Below are positions 24,711 through 36,690 of a stretch of DNA of 64,000 bases, one piece after another. This stretch comes from Dicaeum eximium. Lineage: Eukaryota > Chordata > Aves > Passeriformes > Dicaeidae. A program made the translations under genes and the position numbers. The notes under the pieces were generated by a model that was given only the letters and a program-made list of their open reading frames with translations, did no database searches and had not been told where the DNA came from. The stretch covers positions 4,326-68,325 of the forward strand of contig VWZP01002402.1 in NCBI GenBank assembly GCA_013396995.1, written 5' to 3'. How positions within the stretch are numbered: position 1 is the stretch's first letter; each line of letters opens with the position of its first letter.

Positions 24711-27700
24711 GGGAGGCATGGCGGGGTGACGCCACCCGCTTCCCGGAACGGTGACGCGGCCGCTGGAATGCGCGCGGGGCCGCGCTGCCTTAAAGGGGCA
24801 GCGCGGGGCGGCCCCGCCCGGGGGGCGGCTCTGACGGACGGGCGCAGCTGCGGCGCCGGGGGGGCTCCGCGCTCGGTCCGCACCGCCCGCGGCTGCCGGG
24901 GATCGGCGCCCCTGGGGGTGCTCGGCGTCCCGGGTGCGGTCTGAGCGCGGTCCGGGCTGTGCCCGCCCCGGGTGATGCTCCCCGCCCGCGGTCCCCAGCG
25001 GCTGTCTCCATCACCGCTCCCGGCTCTGTCGCTGCGCTGCCCCCGGGGCGCGGGGAGAAGGGAAACGCCGGGTCCTGCCCCCGGGCAGCACGGACAGCGT
25101 CTGGCCGCCTCCGTGGGGCAAAGGCACGTCACTAATAAAGCGGTGCTAATTGACCAAGAAAGAGTGCCTTGATGAATTTCCTATACGTTCCCACGCGAAA
25201 CACGAGAGAACCAAATACTACAAGTAAAGGCTTTCTGCTGATGTGTTGGGCATGAACTGGTTTTACATAATAAAACACAATTTAAACTCATCCAGGAGCC
25301 GAGGGCTTCAAACTACAGGTGTTGTCCATAGTAGGTTATCCATGGGTGGGGATGTGCTCTGGAATAAAGCCCCTCACTCATTATAAGGTCGAGATGATGC
25401 TGTACCATCATATTTAGATCATGGCTCGTAGGGAAATCTGGGGGGTACTTAGTCACCTATGGCATGACCTTATATTCCCACTCAATTTAGTAACAACAGT
25501 TGGTTTCTTATAGGACGTGAGATTTAATTTATTAACAGTTTCTAGGATAAGTGGAGGGAAGTCAGCAAATGAAGGGGAAATGCTGAGAGGGATGGAGCTC
25601 CCAGAGAAATGTAAGTCTTCTCTCCCTCTCAAACAGAACACTAATGGAAATGCAGTTGCTTATCAGTAAGAGATTTTTATTACGTCGCCCTGCATGATTT
25701 TTTTTCCTGACTAAAATTATATGGTTATGATTTTCAATTCATCTTCTGCCTTTTGCTTACTTTTGAGCCTTTTTATTGAATAGCACAATGGAATCTGTCG
25801 GAATGCTTAAACTCCTGTGTTCTGAGAATGATGTTTCATCCATCTGGGGAAACAAAAAAGTTTCCCTTTACATTCAGATGGTATATCCTATTCATCAGGA
25901 TGGCACGTGGGAATATTGGTATATGTTTGAGCATGTAAAATCCCGGTAGGCAAATACCAGAGGAACTTTAATGTTCCAGAAAAAAAAAGAAGTGCTGCAG
26001 CTTAGCCACTGCAGATAGCCAGTGTATCACAGATGTTTGTCCCCTTGTCTTTAAATTCTGGAACAAATTCTGCTCTCATTGGCCATTTGTCTGCTTTAGG
26101 CTGGGACAAGATCTGTTACAAGAACTTTTAGCTTGTTGAAGCACTTCTGGCTTTTTGCATTATGATCCAAACATAAGCTGAAAGGCTGTTTCTTTGTTTT
26201 TCTAGCTGATCACTAGCATTAACTAAACCAAGAAAGAGGTAAAAATAATAAAATATCAGACAAGGTTGGCTCTGAAATGCAATCTAATTAAGATGTCAAT
26301 TTAACTAAATCACTTACTTCTGTTGAAACTAAATAATGAATGTGAAAAGCTGTTTATGTGTGAAAGAGATCTGGAGTTTTCTTTAAAAAGTAATTGTTTA
26401 AAAATTCAGTATTTTTAATTCTTGCTCTTATAAGTAATGAGGCAGGCTATTCTCTTACCAATTTTATGTTTCAGTGAATCTAAGTTTGATTGTCACTTAA
26501 GCTTCCTTGTGAGTAATTATTACCATAATTTCATATCACTCATTAAATGAAAGTTGTTCTTTCCCCTAAATCCCCTACCCTCCTTCTATCATGCCAGCAG
26601 GAGCATTCAGAAACTGGCACTGAGGTGCAGCTCTGATAAAAGTTTTCTGTTTCCCTGTGACTCATTTGACATTAACATAATTATGCTACAGGAGTCAAAG
26701 TGATTTTCCAACTATGAGTAATGCACAGCACTAGACTGAATGTTTACAGGACACCGAGGCATATCAGCCAGCTGAAGTAACCAGCTGCTGATAACAGCTG
26801 AAGTAAGTTGGGGAATTAAAAAGCCTTATAACACAATTACCCTTCTTTGGCACTGGGTGCCATGCACGGCTGGGAGGTGTCGTGTGCCCGCGGGGAAGGA
26901 TCCAGAAGAAGGGCTGTGACGGGGAGAGGAGCGAGCCCGTGGGTTGTTCACACAACAAGCTCTTCATACTTTTCTTCCCACTTGCATATTTATGGCAGAG
27001 TCGAGCTCAAAGGGGAGCAGTGATCTTTTCAAGAAGCGGCTGTATTTATCAGAGTTCATTTCAAAACACAAGCAACACACATCCTCACAGCCAGGAAAAC
27101 AAGATCAAAATGAAACAACAACAACAAAAAAATGAGATCATCTCACAACTGCTTTGAACCATTTTTATGGGAATAGCACAAAAGAAGAAAACCAATAAGG
27201 ATAAGGCAAAATTGAGTGCTGTTACCACAATGAGATATCTTTTCTCTGTAATTAAAGTATCTGTGCAGGCTAGTGATAAGAAGTACAGAGAAGAATTACA
27301 ATGAATATGTTCTGGGAAAATAGCTGAAACAGTAACTACAAAATGTATTAGTTATGTGAAAAAAAACTAAAAATAAAACAAAATCTTAGTGGTTAAGGCT
27401 TGTTTCAAGTGTTTCCTGAAATTTTTAGAACTTACTGACTTCTCAGGATTTTTAAAAGTAATTTGAGAAATAGATTAATTTTTACTGACTTGGTTTGTTT
27501 GTTTGAGTAAAGTAGATTCTTGATTGAAACTGGGTCACTGTATTTATAAGTTTGACAACTTTAGCAGGATATCCTTCTGATGAGGCCTAATTCAGTAATG
27601 TGCTGAACACCCAGAACATCACTGGTTTGGTACGTCCCACGAGGATTAGCTGTGAAGGTAGAAAGCTAATTTTGAAATACGAACTCAAACCCACTACAAT

Positions 27701-29596
27701 TTGCTAGAGTTCTAGAGTGGAAAATAACCTGTTAACAACTTCCTTATAAAATACCACAGCAATACAAGTAGGGAAGAGGGTCAAATGCAGAAAACAGTGC
27801 TGATAGCAGAACTGTTAGCCGAAAGAATGTATTCCAGGAGACATATCTGAAGAATTCAGAAGAAAATTGCACGTCACACTGCGTTCTTTATTTCACAAGA
27901 AAATCTGCTGAGGTCAGATACTTGGCATGCTCTGATTATCGTCACTGACTCTCAGAGCCGGATGAGGACCAGAAATGGGAAAAAAAGTTTTTCATGGCTG
28001 AGGAAGGCTGGAGAAGGAAAGGTTTGCCACAGTACCTTGTACTTACAACATTCCCGATTTGCCAGGAGAGTCAGGACTTGGAGGTTTTCTGTTTTCTCTG
28101 TTATGGTTTTCATGCTGCAGGACAATGGGCAAACTCTAAATCTGTTTCCTTCAGTTTGGCCACCTCTTACTTACTAAGGGATGCCTTGGTGGAGATGGCT
28201 TTGCATTCCAACTGCTACTACAGTGACCAGCACAAATGTATTTAACAGTGTGGATAAAATCAGTCAGCAGAAACTAAACAAACCATAAACAGAACAATCC
28301 AAGCCCTATCAACAGAAATAAATTCCCACAGCAAAATTTAGCAGTCTTAAATTTAATCTGATTTGCTATAAGCTCATCCAGGAGTGCAGTTTTATAACTA
28401 CAAACATCCACCTCCGTAGCTTGCCGTGCCACTGGATTTACATTTGTTTTCTTCGCTTTTAATTAACAATATCCCTAACTACCAAAGCTCAGCCCTCAGC
28501 TCAGGTTGCTAAAATGTATTCCAGTATTACCAGAGTAGATTTCTCTACTTCAGGTGTTATTCCTTAGAGTAACACAACAGGAGATGTTTGTAACGCAGTT
28601 CTGCTCAGCTCCATACCTACCTGGAGTCCCCTAATAAAGCAGCCTTGAAAGCAACACCTCTGCAACACTCTGCATTTCTACCTCTTCCTTTCCCACTTGG
28701 CTCTAGAAGAATTGTCTTCTTTTAATGATGTTCAGAGCAGCTGTACCCATGCCCCACATTTTTTCTTCTTGAGGGAACTGCCATTTATTTGTAACATTTG
28801 TTTATTTCGCATTCTGCGGTGAACATACAACCTGTGCAAATTCCAAGTATTTAACCTCTGTTCCTTGTCAAAGCTTTGCAAATTAACTTAACATAGCAGA
28901 GAGAAATAGGCACCAAGAGGCATTTTCTGGAAGTAACTGATAACATCTTGCAAGTACTGCTTGCCCTTACTGATTGGTTGGGTTTTGTTGTTGTTAGCTT
29001 GTTGTTCAAGCTGAGCTCCCAAAACAAAGCGTTCACAGACAATTATTCAGTATAGAAAGTCGTTATGGTTGTAGAGAGCATGTAAAAGTAAACAGGTCTA
29101 TCAAGACTTGTCTTATTTTCTAAAATATAGGAAAATTAGCCGATAGTCAATTTTTGGTGATTTTTCAGAGTATATATATATATGTTGTAACAAGGCCCAA
29201 TGTTTCTGTAATGAAAAGAGCTATTTTGGTGATAACTGATACTATGTTACTCTGAAGCAGCAGCAGAAAACAGCTGGAAGTACATACCCATGCCAAAAGC
29301 AATGAAAATAATTTAATCCCATTCTTACCTGGCTCTCAGTAACCCTCTCCCCAAGGGTTTATTCTATGATGTCTTGTGTCAGATCCCTCGTGTGACTCAG
29401 TACTTTTCAGAAATATTATATATTGTAATAGTTATACTTAAAAATGTTAAATATATTAATATGTGTCTCAGTTTAAATGTATGTTATATACAGATTTATT
29501 TTTATCATTTGTTTCACAGACTGACTTCTCCTAGAAAAATGAATTTACCAAGGCATAAATTTTAACACTGAAAAAACAGACATTAGATTTTGTGCT

Positions 29597-29735
29597 ATAT
29601 TAAAGCCTCATCCTGCTGACACCTATGCAAATACTTAAATTTAAGCATATGAGTGCTACCAAACTCACTGGGATTACATGCACAATTAAAATTAAGCATG
29701 TGAGAAACCCTTTCAGGTCAGGATTTCCAAATTCT
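29597..29735. repeat. Possible copy of ancient palindromic repeat
   Basis: Contains GCCTCATCCTGCTGACACCT, then TTAAGCATATGAG, CACTGGGATTACATGC, AATTAAGCATGTGAG and finally AGGTCAGGATTTCC. The mirrored 'TTAAGCATATGAG / TTAAGCATGTGAG' words around a 'CACTGGGA' centre match the pattern of the element at 48170-48300. Confidence 0.45.
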
Positions 29736-32519
29736 TTCCCCTGTTTAGAGTAAAAAAAAAAAACCAAACTAGTAACCACTCATTCATGTAATAAAATTGC
29801 AGTGGTATTTATGTCAAGGGACTTACTATCTTTGGTAGGCAAAGTAGCTTATAAAATAAATTTTTACTCAACAAAATGAAACCCTCCAACACTGTGATTA
29901 CCTGCCTGAGTGGCTGTCTTTTCTAGCGGGAAAGAGAAATTGATTCTTTTACACTTTGAGTATCAGCTGAGATGAATATGTTTACTTTAGAAAACGTTTT
30001 CTAAGAAGAGATGAACTTCATTCTTCTGTCAACATGAGTTAAATTTTTTCAGAAAAACTCTGAACAGTATTTTACTTCGGTATGGAAATATGCATTTTGT
30101 TTACAAGTGGCACTGAGCTTTCCTAAATCACTCATTAAAATGTTCATATGATAGCTCTGTCACATTACAAGTTCAAAATAGATGGTTGTGAAAGTATTGA
30201 GACTTTCTGCTCTCTGAACATTTCCCCACCTCTTTATAAAAGAGAATTGTCCCTGGTCATGTTGCACTTGGATCATGACAGTAGAAAGCAAATTGGTTTC
30301 TCACACCTTGTGAATAATTGCTGTTCTTAACTGCATAATGGAAACTAACTGGAGAGGCTCAGGAGCCAACAGAGTTCCCATAAAACCTCAGCCACCCAAA
30401 ATCCAGTCCCACCAACTCCTGACCCTACATCCCCTGTCTTACATGACTTGATTCTCAGCTGGAAGACTCTAGCCCCTTGAAGTGGTTCTGAAATCAGCCA
30501 GCAAGGTGTGCAGGGAGCAGTTCAGCCTCCCCTGCAGGAGATGGGGCACTGCTTGCCCCTCGTCTTGTAGGGAGGCATCTCTGTCCTCATGAGAAACACA
30601 AACCTGAGATTCCTGCCTGTGCCTTGGCCACTTCTTTTTAGGTTAGCAAGGCATCACTCCTCTCTTGCAAGTGCTGGTGGAAGGATAAGGTGGTGCTATT
30701 TCCTTTAAGCATCCAGTAGGGATATGTAAAAGCCAGGTATAATTCCAGTGGCTGCCTAACAAGGTTTAATCTCTTACTTCCATTGATCTGGGAGCTTACC
30801 TGAACTATCAGGCTCTAAACAGGGACAGGAGCACCCTCCATGCTCCTTGCTGAGGCCATACAGAAAATAGGGAGAGGACATTGGTTCAGGAGGAGGAGAC
30901 TCTTCTTTCTGATTCTCACTCCCAGAGCTGCTCCAAGATTTTACACAAGCATTTTTCAGGAGCAGGAACATAGCCCTGTTCTCAATCCTTTGAAGGAAGT
31001 GCCTGAAAAGGCACCTGGCCTTTGAAAGGCATAACTACACCATGCAGTTGCTCACTCTTCCTGCATAGGATAGGCACCACCAGAAAACACATACTTTGGA
31101 GGACCTAGGGAAAGATTTAATATCAGGAACCACTGGGCATTGTCCTGAGGAAGGCTCCTAAGTGGGTAGCAGATGTATTTGAGCACCCATGCAGAAATGA
31201 AACTTTGAGAGCATAGGAACAGGAAGGCTGCTCATTGTGGCACGTTTGGGGTCTAGGTGCCAGGGTGTTTGATAGCCCTGGGAAGGGGTTTTGTATAAAG
31301 GAGCTTGGGATTTGCTTGCCTTGGGTTACTACAGTTAGTCCATTCTAAAGCTCCCATTCTAATCCATCAGAGGAGAGTTTGAAAAAGTGGAGTCTCTTGG
31401 GAGGAGCTCACAGAAGGAATATTTCCAGTGTAAAACAAACAAACTATAAATATTCCAGTATAAGGAAAGGATGTGTACTGGGTGAACTTTGAGAGGTGCT
31501 CCAAAAATATGCTGCTGACCTCCCACTTGACATGATCTGTTTCCCTATTAAACTGTAATATAATTAGGGCTTGCTCTAACCCTGCCACTGATTTCATGCT
31601 TACATCGTTGGAAATGTGGCCTCACAGATCATAGAGAGAATAAGGTATACATGTAAAGTCTAAAATAATCCAGGCCATAGCAGAAGGAAGGATATCCACA
31701 AGAAAATGCTTATCTCTCCTACCTTGTACAATATTTAGATGTCTTATCTCATAAGTGTATATGGATATTAGGCCAAAGGTCTTTGCCTTGGGCTCAAAGC
31801 TCAGCTCTTTTCATAATTGCAGGTAAACTGCAGCTGGAGTCCAAGAATTCACATAAGGAAGTGAAAAGGGAAATGGGGACAAAATGAATTGGCAGTTGAG
31901 GGCAAAGACTCTAATATTGACCAAAAAGGGGATTTGAAAAATAGATGATGACTCTGCTGGGAGGCAGTCATGATGCTAACCATCACCACGATGATGAAAG
32001 TTGGTGACAATTAGCTCATTTCATCTCATCTCCCATGGCTGCTGAATTTCACCCAACAAGCCATCATGGATGCTGGGAGAGACACAGGTGGGTCTTGGCT
32101 GGGGTAGATTGTAGAGGAAGGGTGATCACACCCTCCTGGGTTTTGTAAGAGTCCCTCTAGGGCAGGTGCGTGCACAAATGAGACTCGATGAATGGACTTT
32201 GTCAGGAAACCAAAGGATGGTGATCGCTCTGTTACACAGGAATGAGTTTAGGGGGAAGGTCCATTAGAGGTCTGTCCTACTGATACCCTGGGGTAGGAAC
32301 AGCCATGAAGAGGGAGAAGCTGCATGGGTGTTCTGGGACATCCTGAGGAGCAGGACTGTGGCCAGGAATGCTGCTTTTACAGCACTTTATTTATTTGTAA
32401 TAATATGTACAACAGGCATTTTAGAACAAGGAAAGGGCCCCTGTTTGAACATATATTCAAGTTGGTGATTAAACCTACAAAACCTACAAATGCTCGGACA
32501 TCTGCGTGAATATTTTAGG

Positions 32520-32655
32520 TATACAGAACGTTTATGGACAAATGAATGTATATATTACATTACATGATTTATATAATATTTATACAATATCTATATAATA
32601 TAATATAACAATTTATATAACATAATAGAAATATTCTATTCTATTCTATTCTTTG
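32520..32655. repeat. AT-rich low complexity with (TATTC)n
   Basis: Mostly TATA/ATAT words, ending in about four TATTC units at roughly 32632-32652. Confidence 0.7.
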
Positions 32656-33360
32656 TAACCTTTAATAATTGTAGACCAACCCCCAGCAACTTGAGTCCAT
32701 GTTTAATGCCCCCACTCTGCAAAGACAACTGTGCACCTCACGCTTGCAGTGAGAGCCTTTTTTCCCTGCAAGCACTCACTGCATAACACGTGGCTGATTT
32801 ATAGCCTGACTTCAAGAGACTGCACAGAGGAAATTTTGGAGAAGGTTTTGGAGCCTAAACATCCACTTTTGCACAAAGCACAAATCACCTGTAAAAAAAG
32901 GACCTGGTGAATTTATTGCCTGCTAGGTTACGTGTTCTCTCCACTTCATACAGATACTTTAATCACAAATCTTCAACAAAAAATATCAAGCTAGACCATC
33001 CCAAGTCAAATCTTTGGGTGATGAAATTAAATTCATTATGCCACTTTATATCTGTAGGGAATTTATGGCTTGGTTTTGGTTCTCTGTCATATCTGTACTT
33101 TCTGTTCCAGCCACGAAGCTGATGATTTATCTGACATTTTTTTCTGATACAATGTAGAACATCTTGGCTTATGCAAGGGTAAGAAATATTTCTTCACCAA
33201 CAAGGAAACTACCCCAATAAAGTTAAATAGTATTGAACTACACTTTCCCTTTGTGGGAAAAAATTCAGAATCTACCAGAATTCCAGACATTTGGGTTTTT
33301 TAGAAAAATAACAGTAATTGTTATTTTTCAAAGATCTGCAATTAATTAATTGATCTGCTT

Positions 33361-33412
33361 GATTAAGATTAATTATCTTAATCTGCAATTAAGAAATTTA
33401 TCAATTTCTTAA
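33361..33412. repeat. Two adjacent short AT-rich inverted repeats
   Basis: GATTAAGAT (33361-33369) pairs with ATCTTAATC (33375-33383) over a 5-nt loop. TTAAGAAATT (33389-33398) pairs with AATTTCTTAA (33403-33412) over a 4-nt loop. Confidence 0.75.
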
Positions 33413-35215
33413 ATTGATACATTTAAGAAAACATCTCTCTAACAAGAGACCACAATATTAGACCTTGCCAGGTGCTCTTATCCCAAATGTGTTAGAATAA
33501 ATATAATTCCACAGAAATAAGAAATAATATTTATAGAGGCTACATGAGATCTTTGTTATTAGCAAGTCTTAAGTTAGGCAAGGCTTTTGGACAGAGAATA
33601 TTTAGCCATGTATTTAATTGCTGTGCTGAATCTGGGCTTCTATTTGGCAGTTGAATTATTGTCATCATTTTTAGAGCTCAGTATAAAACTCTTGTATATA
33701 TAATAAAACTCCTGTGTATATATAATAAAAACACACCGAGAATTTTTACTGGGGCTTCTAAATACTACTGCCGTGCAAACATTCAGTAGTAAGAATAGAT
33801 AATAATGCATCAAGAAAGTAAAAAAAGGCTCATAAGAGCACTAATTAAAATTAGACATGAAAATAAAATACAGCAGCCTTATCCATTATTTCCATCTGGA
33901 AATCTCAGCTACTTTACCCTAAAGCAAAAAATATTACCAATTTCAGCAGACTGGGAAACAGAACAAAAGGAAGATCATCAGGTTATCTTCACAAAGATGG
34001 TGAATAAAGAGCCCTCTCATTTCCCAGATGTCCTCATGTTATTTCCAGTGTAGGACTAAAGCCCAGCTCCACAGAAGGAGGCTGTGCATGGTGAAAATAA
34101 ATTCCCATCTCTTCCACTTTACCATCTAACCTGCAACGTGGAGTCAAGCACTGCCGTGAATCAGGACATTCATGGCCCCAAACTTCCCTTCTAAACTTGG
34201 GCTTGGGCTTCTAATAAAACCCCATCTGCAAGAACACTGGGTGTGGAGAGAAAGACCCAGTTAGGTTCTCACATCTGGCTGTGTGGGGTGAAACTTGTGC
34301 CTCCTCCTTGTGAGGAGAAATGATCTAAGCACACACTGATCATCTGTGCAGTTTGGGGAGTCTTACTCTGCGTGTCTCTCATCACTCAAGCTGTCCTACC
34401 CTGAAGTTTCGAGCCGATTAGACAGCAAACCAGATGGTGCCTGACTTTTCAGCCCTGTGCTGAGGACATGCCCTGGACAAAGGGGCATCCTGCAGTCTGC
34501 TTTTCTCTCTCTGTAACCCTCCTGCTACTAACAGTCACTGCAGAGAAGATGGACCCTAGCCCACCATGGATAGCATTCCCTGCTGTACTGATGGCACTCG
34601 GGAAGCCCAGGTGGGTGTAGTGGCACCCCACCTCTTCCCCTGTTGCTGAGGTTGTCTTAGAAGCAGCCCCATGTGCCCACAGAGCAATCAGATTTTGGGT
34701 TCAGGGGGAGCTTTTGTGATTGCAACAAGGGCAGTCTCATTCTGAAGCTGTGTGCAGCTCTGTTGGTTTCATTTTGTTTACACTTTGTTCTCATTATCTG
34801 GGCAAGTTACTGTACAGTCAAAGCCAAAAAAATAAACCAAGGAAGATAAGAGGCTGAATGAACGTTATGATCATTCATGTGCTCCTTTCATGGCAAGGCA
34901 CATGTGAAGTAGGTGAGAGGACAAATGATAAGCACAGTGAATGCTGCAGTGGCAGCCTTGTTTTAATCTTCTGTAGGTTGCAATCTGTGCCATACAGTGT
35001 TTTTATTTGAAATGGTATTTATGTAAGAATCAATGTTTAATAATTAGCAGTGTTGATTTGTAATAATTATGACAAATTGCAATTTACATATTTACCAGAC
35101 AAAGGAGAAGAGCTGTTTAAAGTGTCATAAATTACATTAAATTCTGTAGTATTCTTTATATATGTGCACAGTTCCTAGGACAATCAATAGGAAGAGCTGG
35201 TTTTTATAGGGGGCA

Positions 35216-35232
35216 TGTGTGTGTGTGTGTGT
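35216..35232. repeat. (GT)n microsatellite
   Basis: Short run of about eight GT units. Confidence 0.75.
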
Positions 35233-35504
35233 TTATATTTGTGTGCAGCAGCATGATTAATTCCATAGTGTGTCCAAAATGCTTGTAACTTAGCACAGTA
35301 AAAATAGATATATTCTCTCTCTTGCTTCCTTTCATCCTTGGTGTTCACCTGGAAGACAACAAGAACACAAATCACAATTACATTAGTCCACCCAAGGGAA
35401 GCATACACCTTCAGCAAATAATTCCTACCCTTTCTTCCAAATTACTTCAAGAGGCGAGTTTTGTATGCTGAGAACCAGTGTGACTAAAATGCTGATTTTT
35501 CATA

Positions 35505-35590
35505 GTCCCTGGGGGCTAAATTTATCTGTCATTGAAGTTAATGGGAATCTTTCCATTGACATAAATAACAGTTGGATCAGGTCTTGGTAC
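35505..35590. repeat. Copy of ancient palindromic repeat
   Basis: GTCATTGAAGTTAATGGGAA and TTTCCATTGACATAAATAAC form imperfect mirrored words, followed by TTGGATCAGG. Same word set as other copies in the window. Confidence 0.55.
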
Positions 35591-36349
35591 TTTCATTAGT
35601 GATCATTTTTTTATGTGTAAAGACACTGATGAAGTTCAGAATGAGCCTGTAACTGATCTCAAACAAAATCTGGGATGCTTTTACAAGGTGGAAAGGATGG
35701 GCAGAGGGAGATGAAGGGCAGGATCTGTGAACAAGTAATTTTCTTGCCATTAAGTGGATGGGGCTATAAAGACACTCTGAGGAGATATAATTTGCACTTG
35801 CCTGGGGGCAGTTAATATACCTAACCTATCATTTTGCTTGTTCAGTGAAGCCAGTGAGTTTGCTGTGTTCAGTCTGGTTTAAGATGTGATTCTTCCATAT
35901 GTGGGATCTATTTTTTCTTGCTGTTTATTGCCTGGATGTATCCAAAGAGATAACAAATTTTAATTGCAGGTTATTGTGCTTGGCCAGCTTCTAGGCTGGT
36001 GCACAAAGTCCATCTGATAAAAAAAAGCCTTGAAAATCTCCAGCAAAAGGGAACTAAAGATATACATGACTGGGCCAGTGTCAGGGCTGTCTCTCAGCTA
36101 GAGAGAAGGGATGTTTGTATAACTTGCACCTCCACCCCACACTTCTGTAGCACTGCCTACAACAATGACTGAAACCTTCTGGAACTTTAATTTAGTTAAG
36201 TTGCACTAAAATTCGTGGTAACGTTGTGCACCAGAATCTGGTCCTGAAATGTTTGTGTTGCACCCAGTGGTAATTTTGTTATCAGTGCCTCTATCTCATT
36301 AAGGGAGAAACAAAAATGAAAATTACAGAAAGCAAAAGAGAAATTGAAA

Positions 36350-36690
36350 ATTACTCATTTAAATTTAGGAAGCTTCCAGACAAAACCAGAAGGATCAATG
36401 GGAGAAAAATTGCTGGGAAAAAAGGAACAGAAAAAGGGGGAATTATGAAATCCAGGGATACAGGCAGGGAAAAGAGAGAAGTGGGAAAGTAGAAACAGGG
36501 AAGTGGCAAAAGAAAAGGAGAAGCTGCTGTTTTAAAGAAATGGGAAAGGTAACTTACAGAAACAAAGCAAAAGAGAGTAGGGAATGGGATTTTAAAAGGA
36601 GAGAATAAATGAAAAGTAAGTGGATTTAGAGGGATTGTGATGGGAAAAGGCAGTAAGGAAAGACAGGTAAGCTGAGGAGAGAAAAACAAA
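36350..36690. other. Purine-rich strand segment
   Basis: For about 340 bases the + strand is dominated by A and G (many GGGAAA, AGAGAG, GGAAAG words). The minus strand therefore gives a 130-codon Phe/Ser/Leu/Pro-rich open frame with no domain, which I treat as a composition artefact. Confidence 0.6.

Larger units (their letters stand above)
24180..25140. promoter_or_regulatory. Upstream CpG island, putative distal ATF3 promoter (P1) and leader exon
   Basis: About 1 kb of very CpG-rich sequence, isolated in AT-rich DNA 16 kb upstream of the proximal promoter. It holds a TATA box (24528-24535) oriented toward ATF3 and CRE-type sites on both sides. Downstream lie a (GGAC)n run (24684-24710) and many GC boxes. 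Mammalian ATF3 has a distal promoter, P1, tens of kb upstream of P2. Position, orientation and stress-type motifs fit that, but assignment to ATF3 is inference. An avian lncRNA promoter is the main alternative. Possible splice donors for a leader exon include GT at 24972 and GT at 25224; neither is strong enough to choose. Confidence 0.6.

Noticed and set aside
24788..24797. SRF-type CArG box (CCTTAAAGGG) in the upstream island
   Set aside because: One position breaks the CC(A/T)6GG rule, and it would lie more than 200 bases after the expected start; not strong enough to list.
24038..25132. Several overlapping 100-160-codon open frames on both strands in the upstream CpG island
   Set aside because: All are GC-driven, overlap one another in several frames, and run through the TATA box or the (GGAC)n repeat; no domain recognised.
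25134..25139. AATAAA after the distal CpG island as the end of a short independent gene
   Set aside because: No coding frame precedes it and the downstream GU-rich element is weak; a chance hexamer is as likely.
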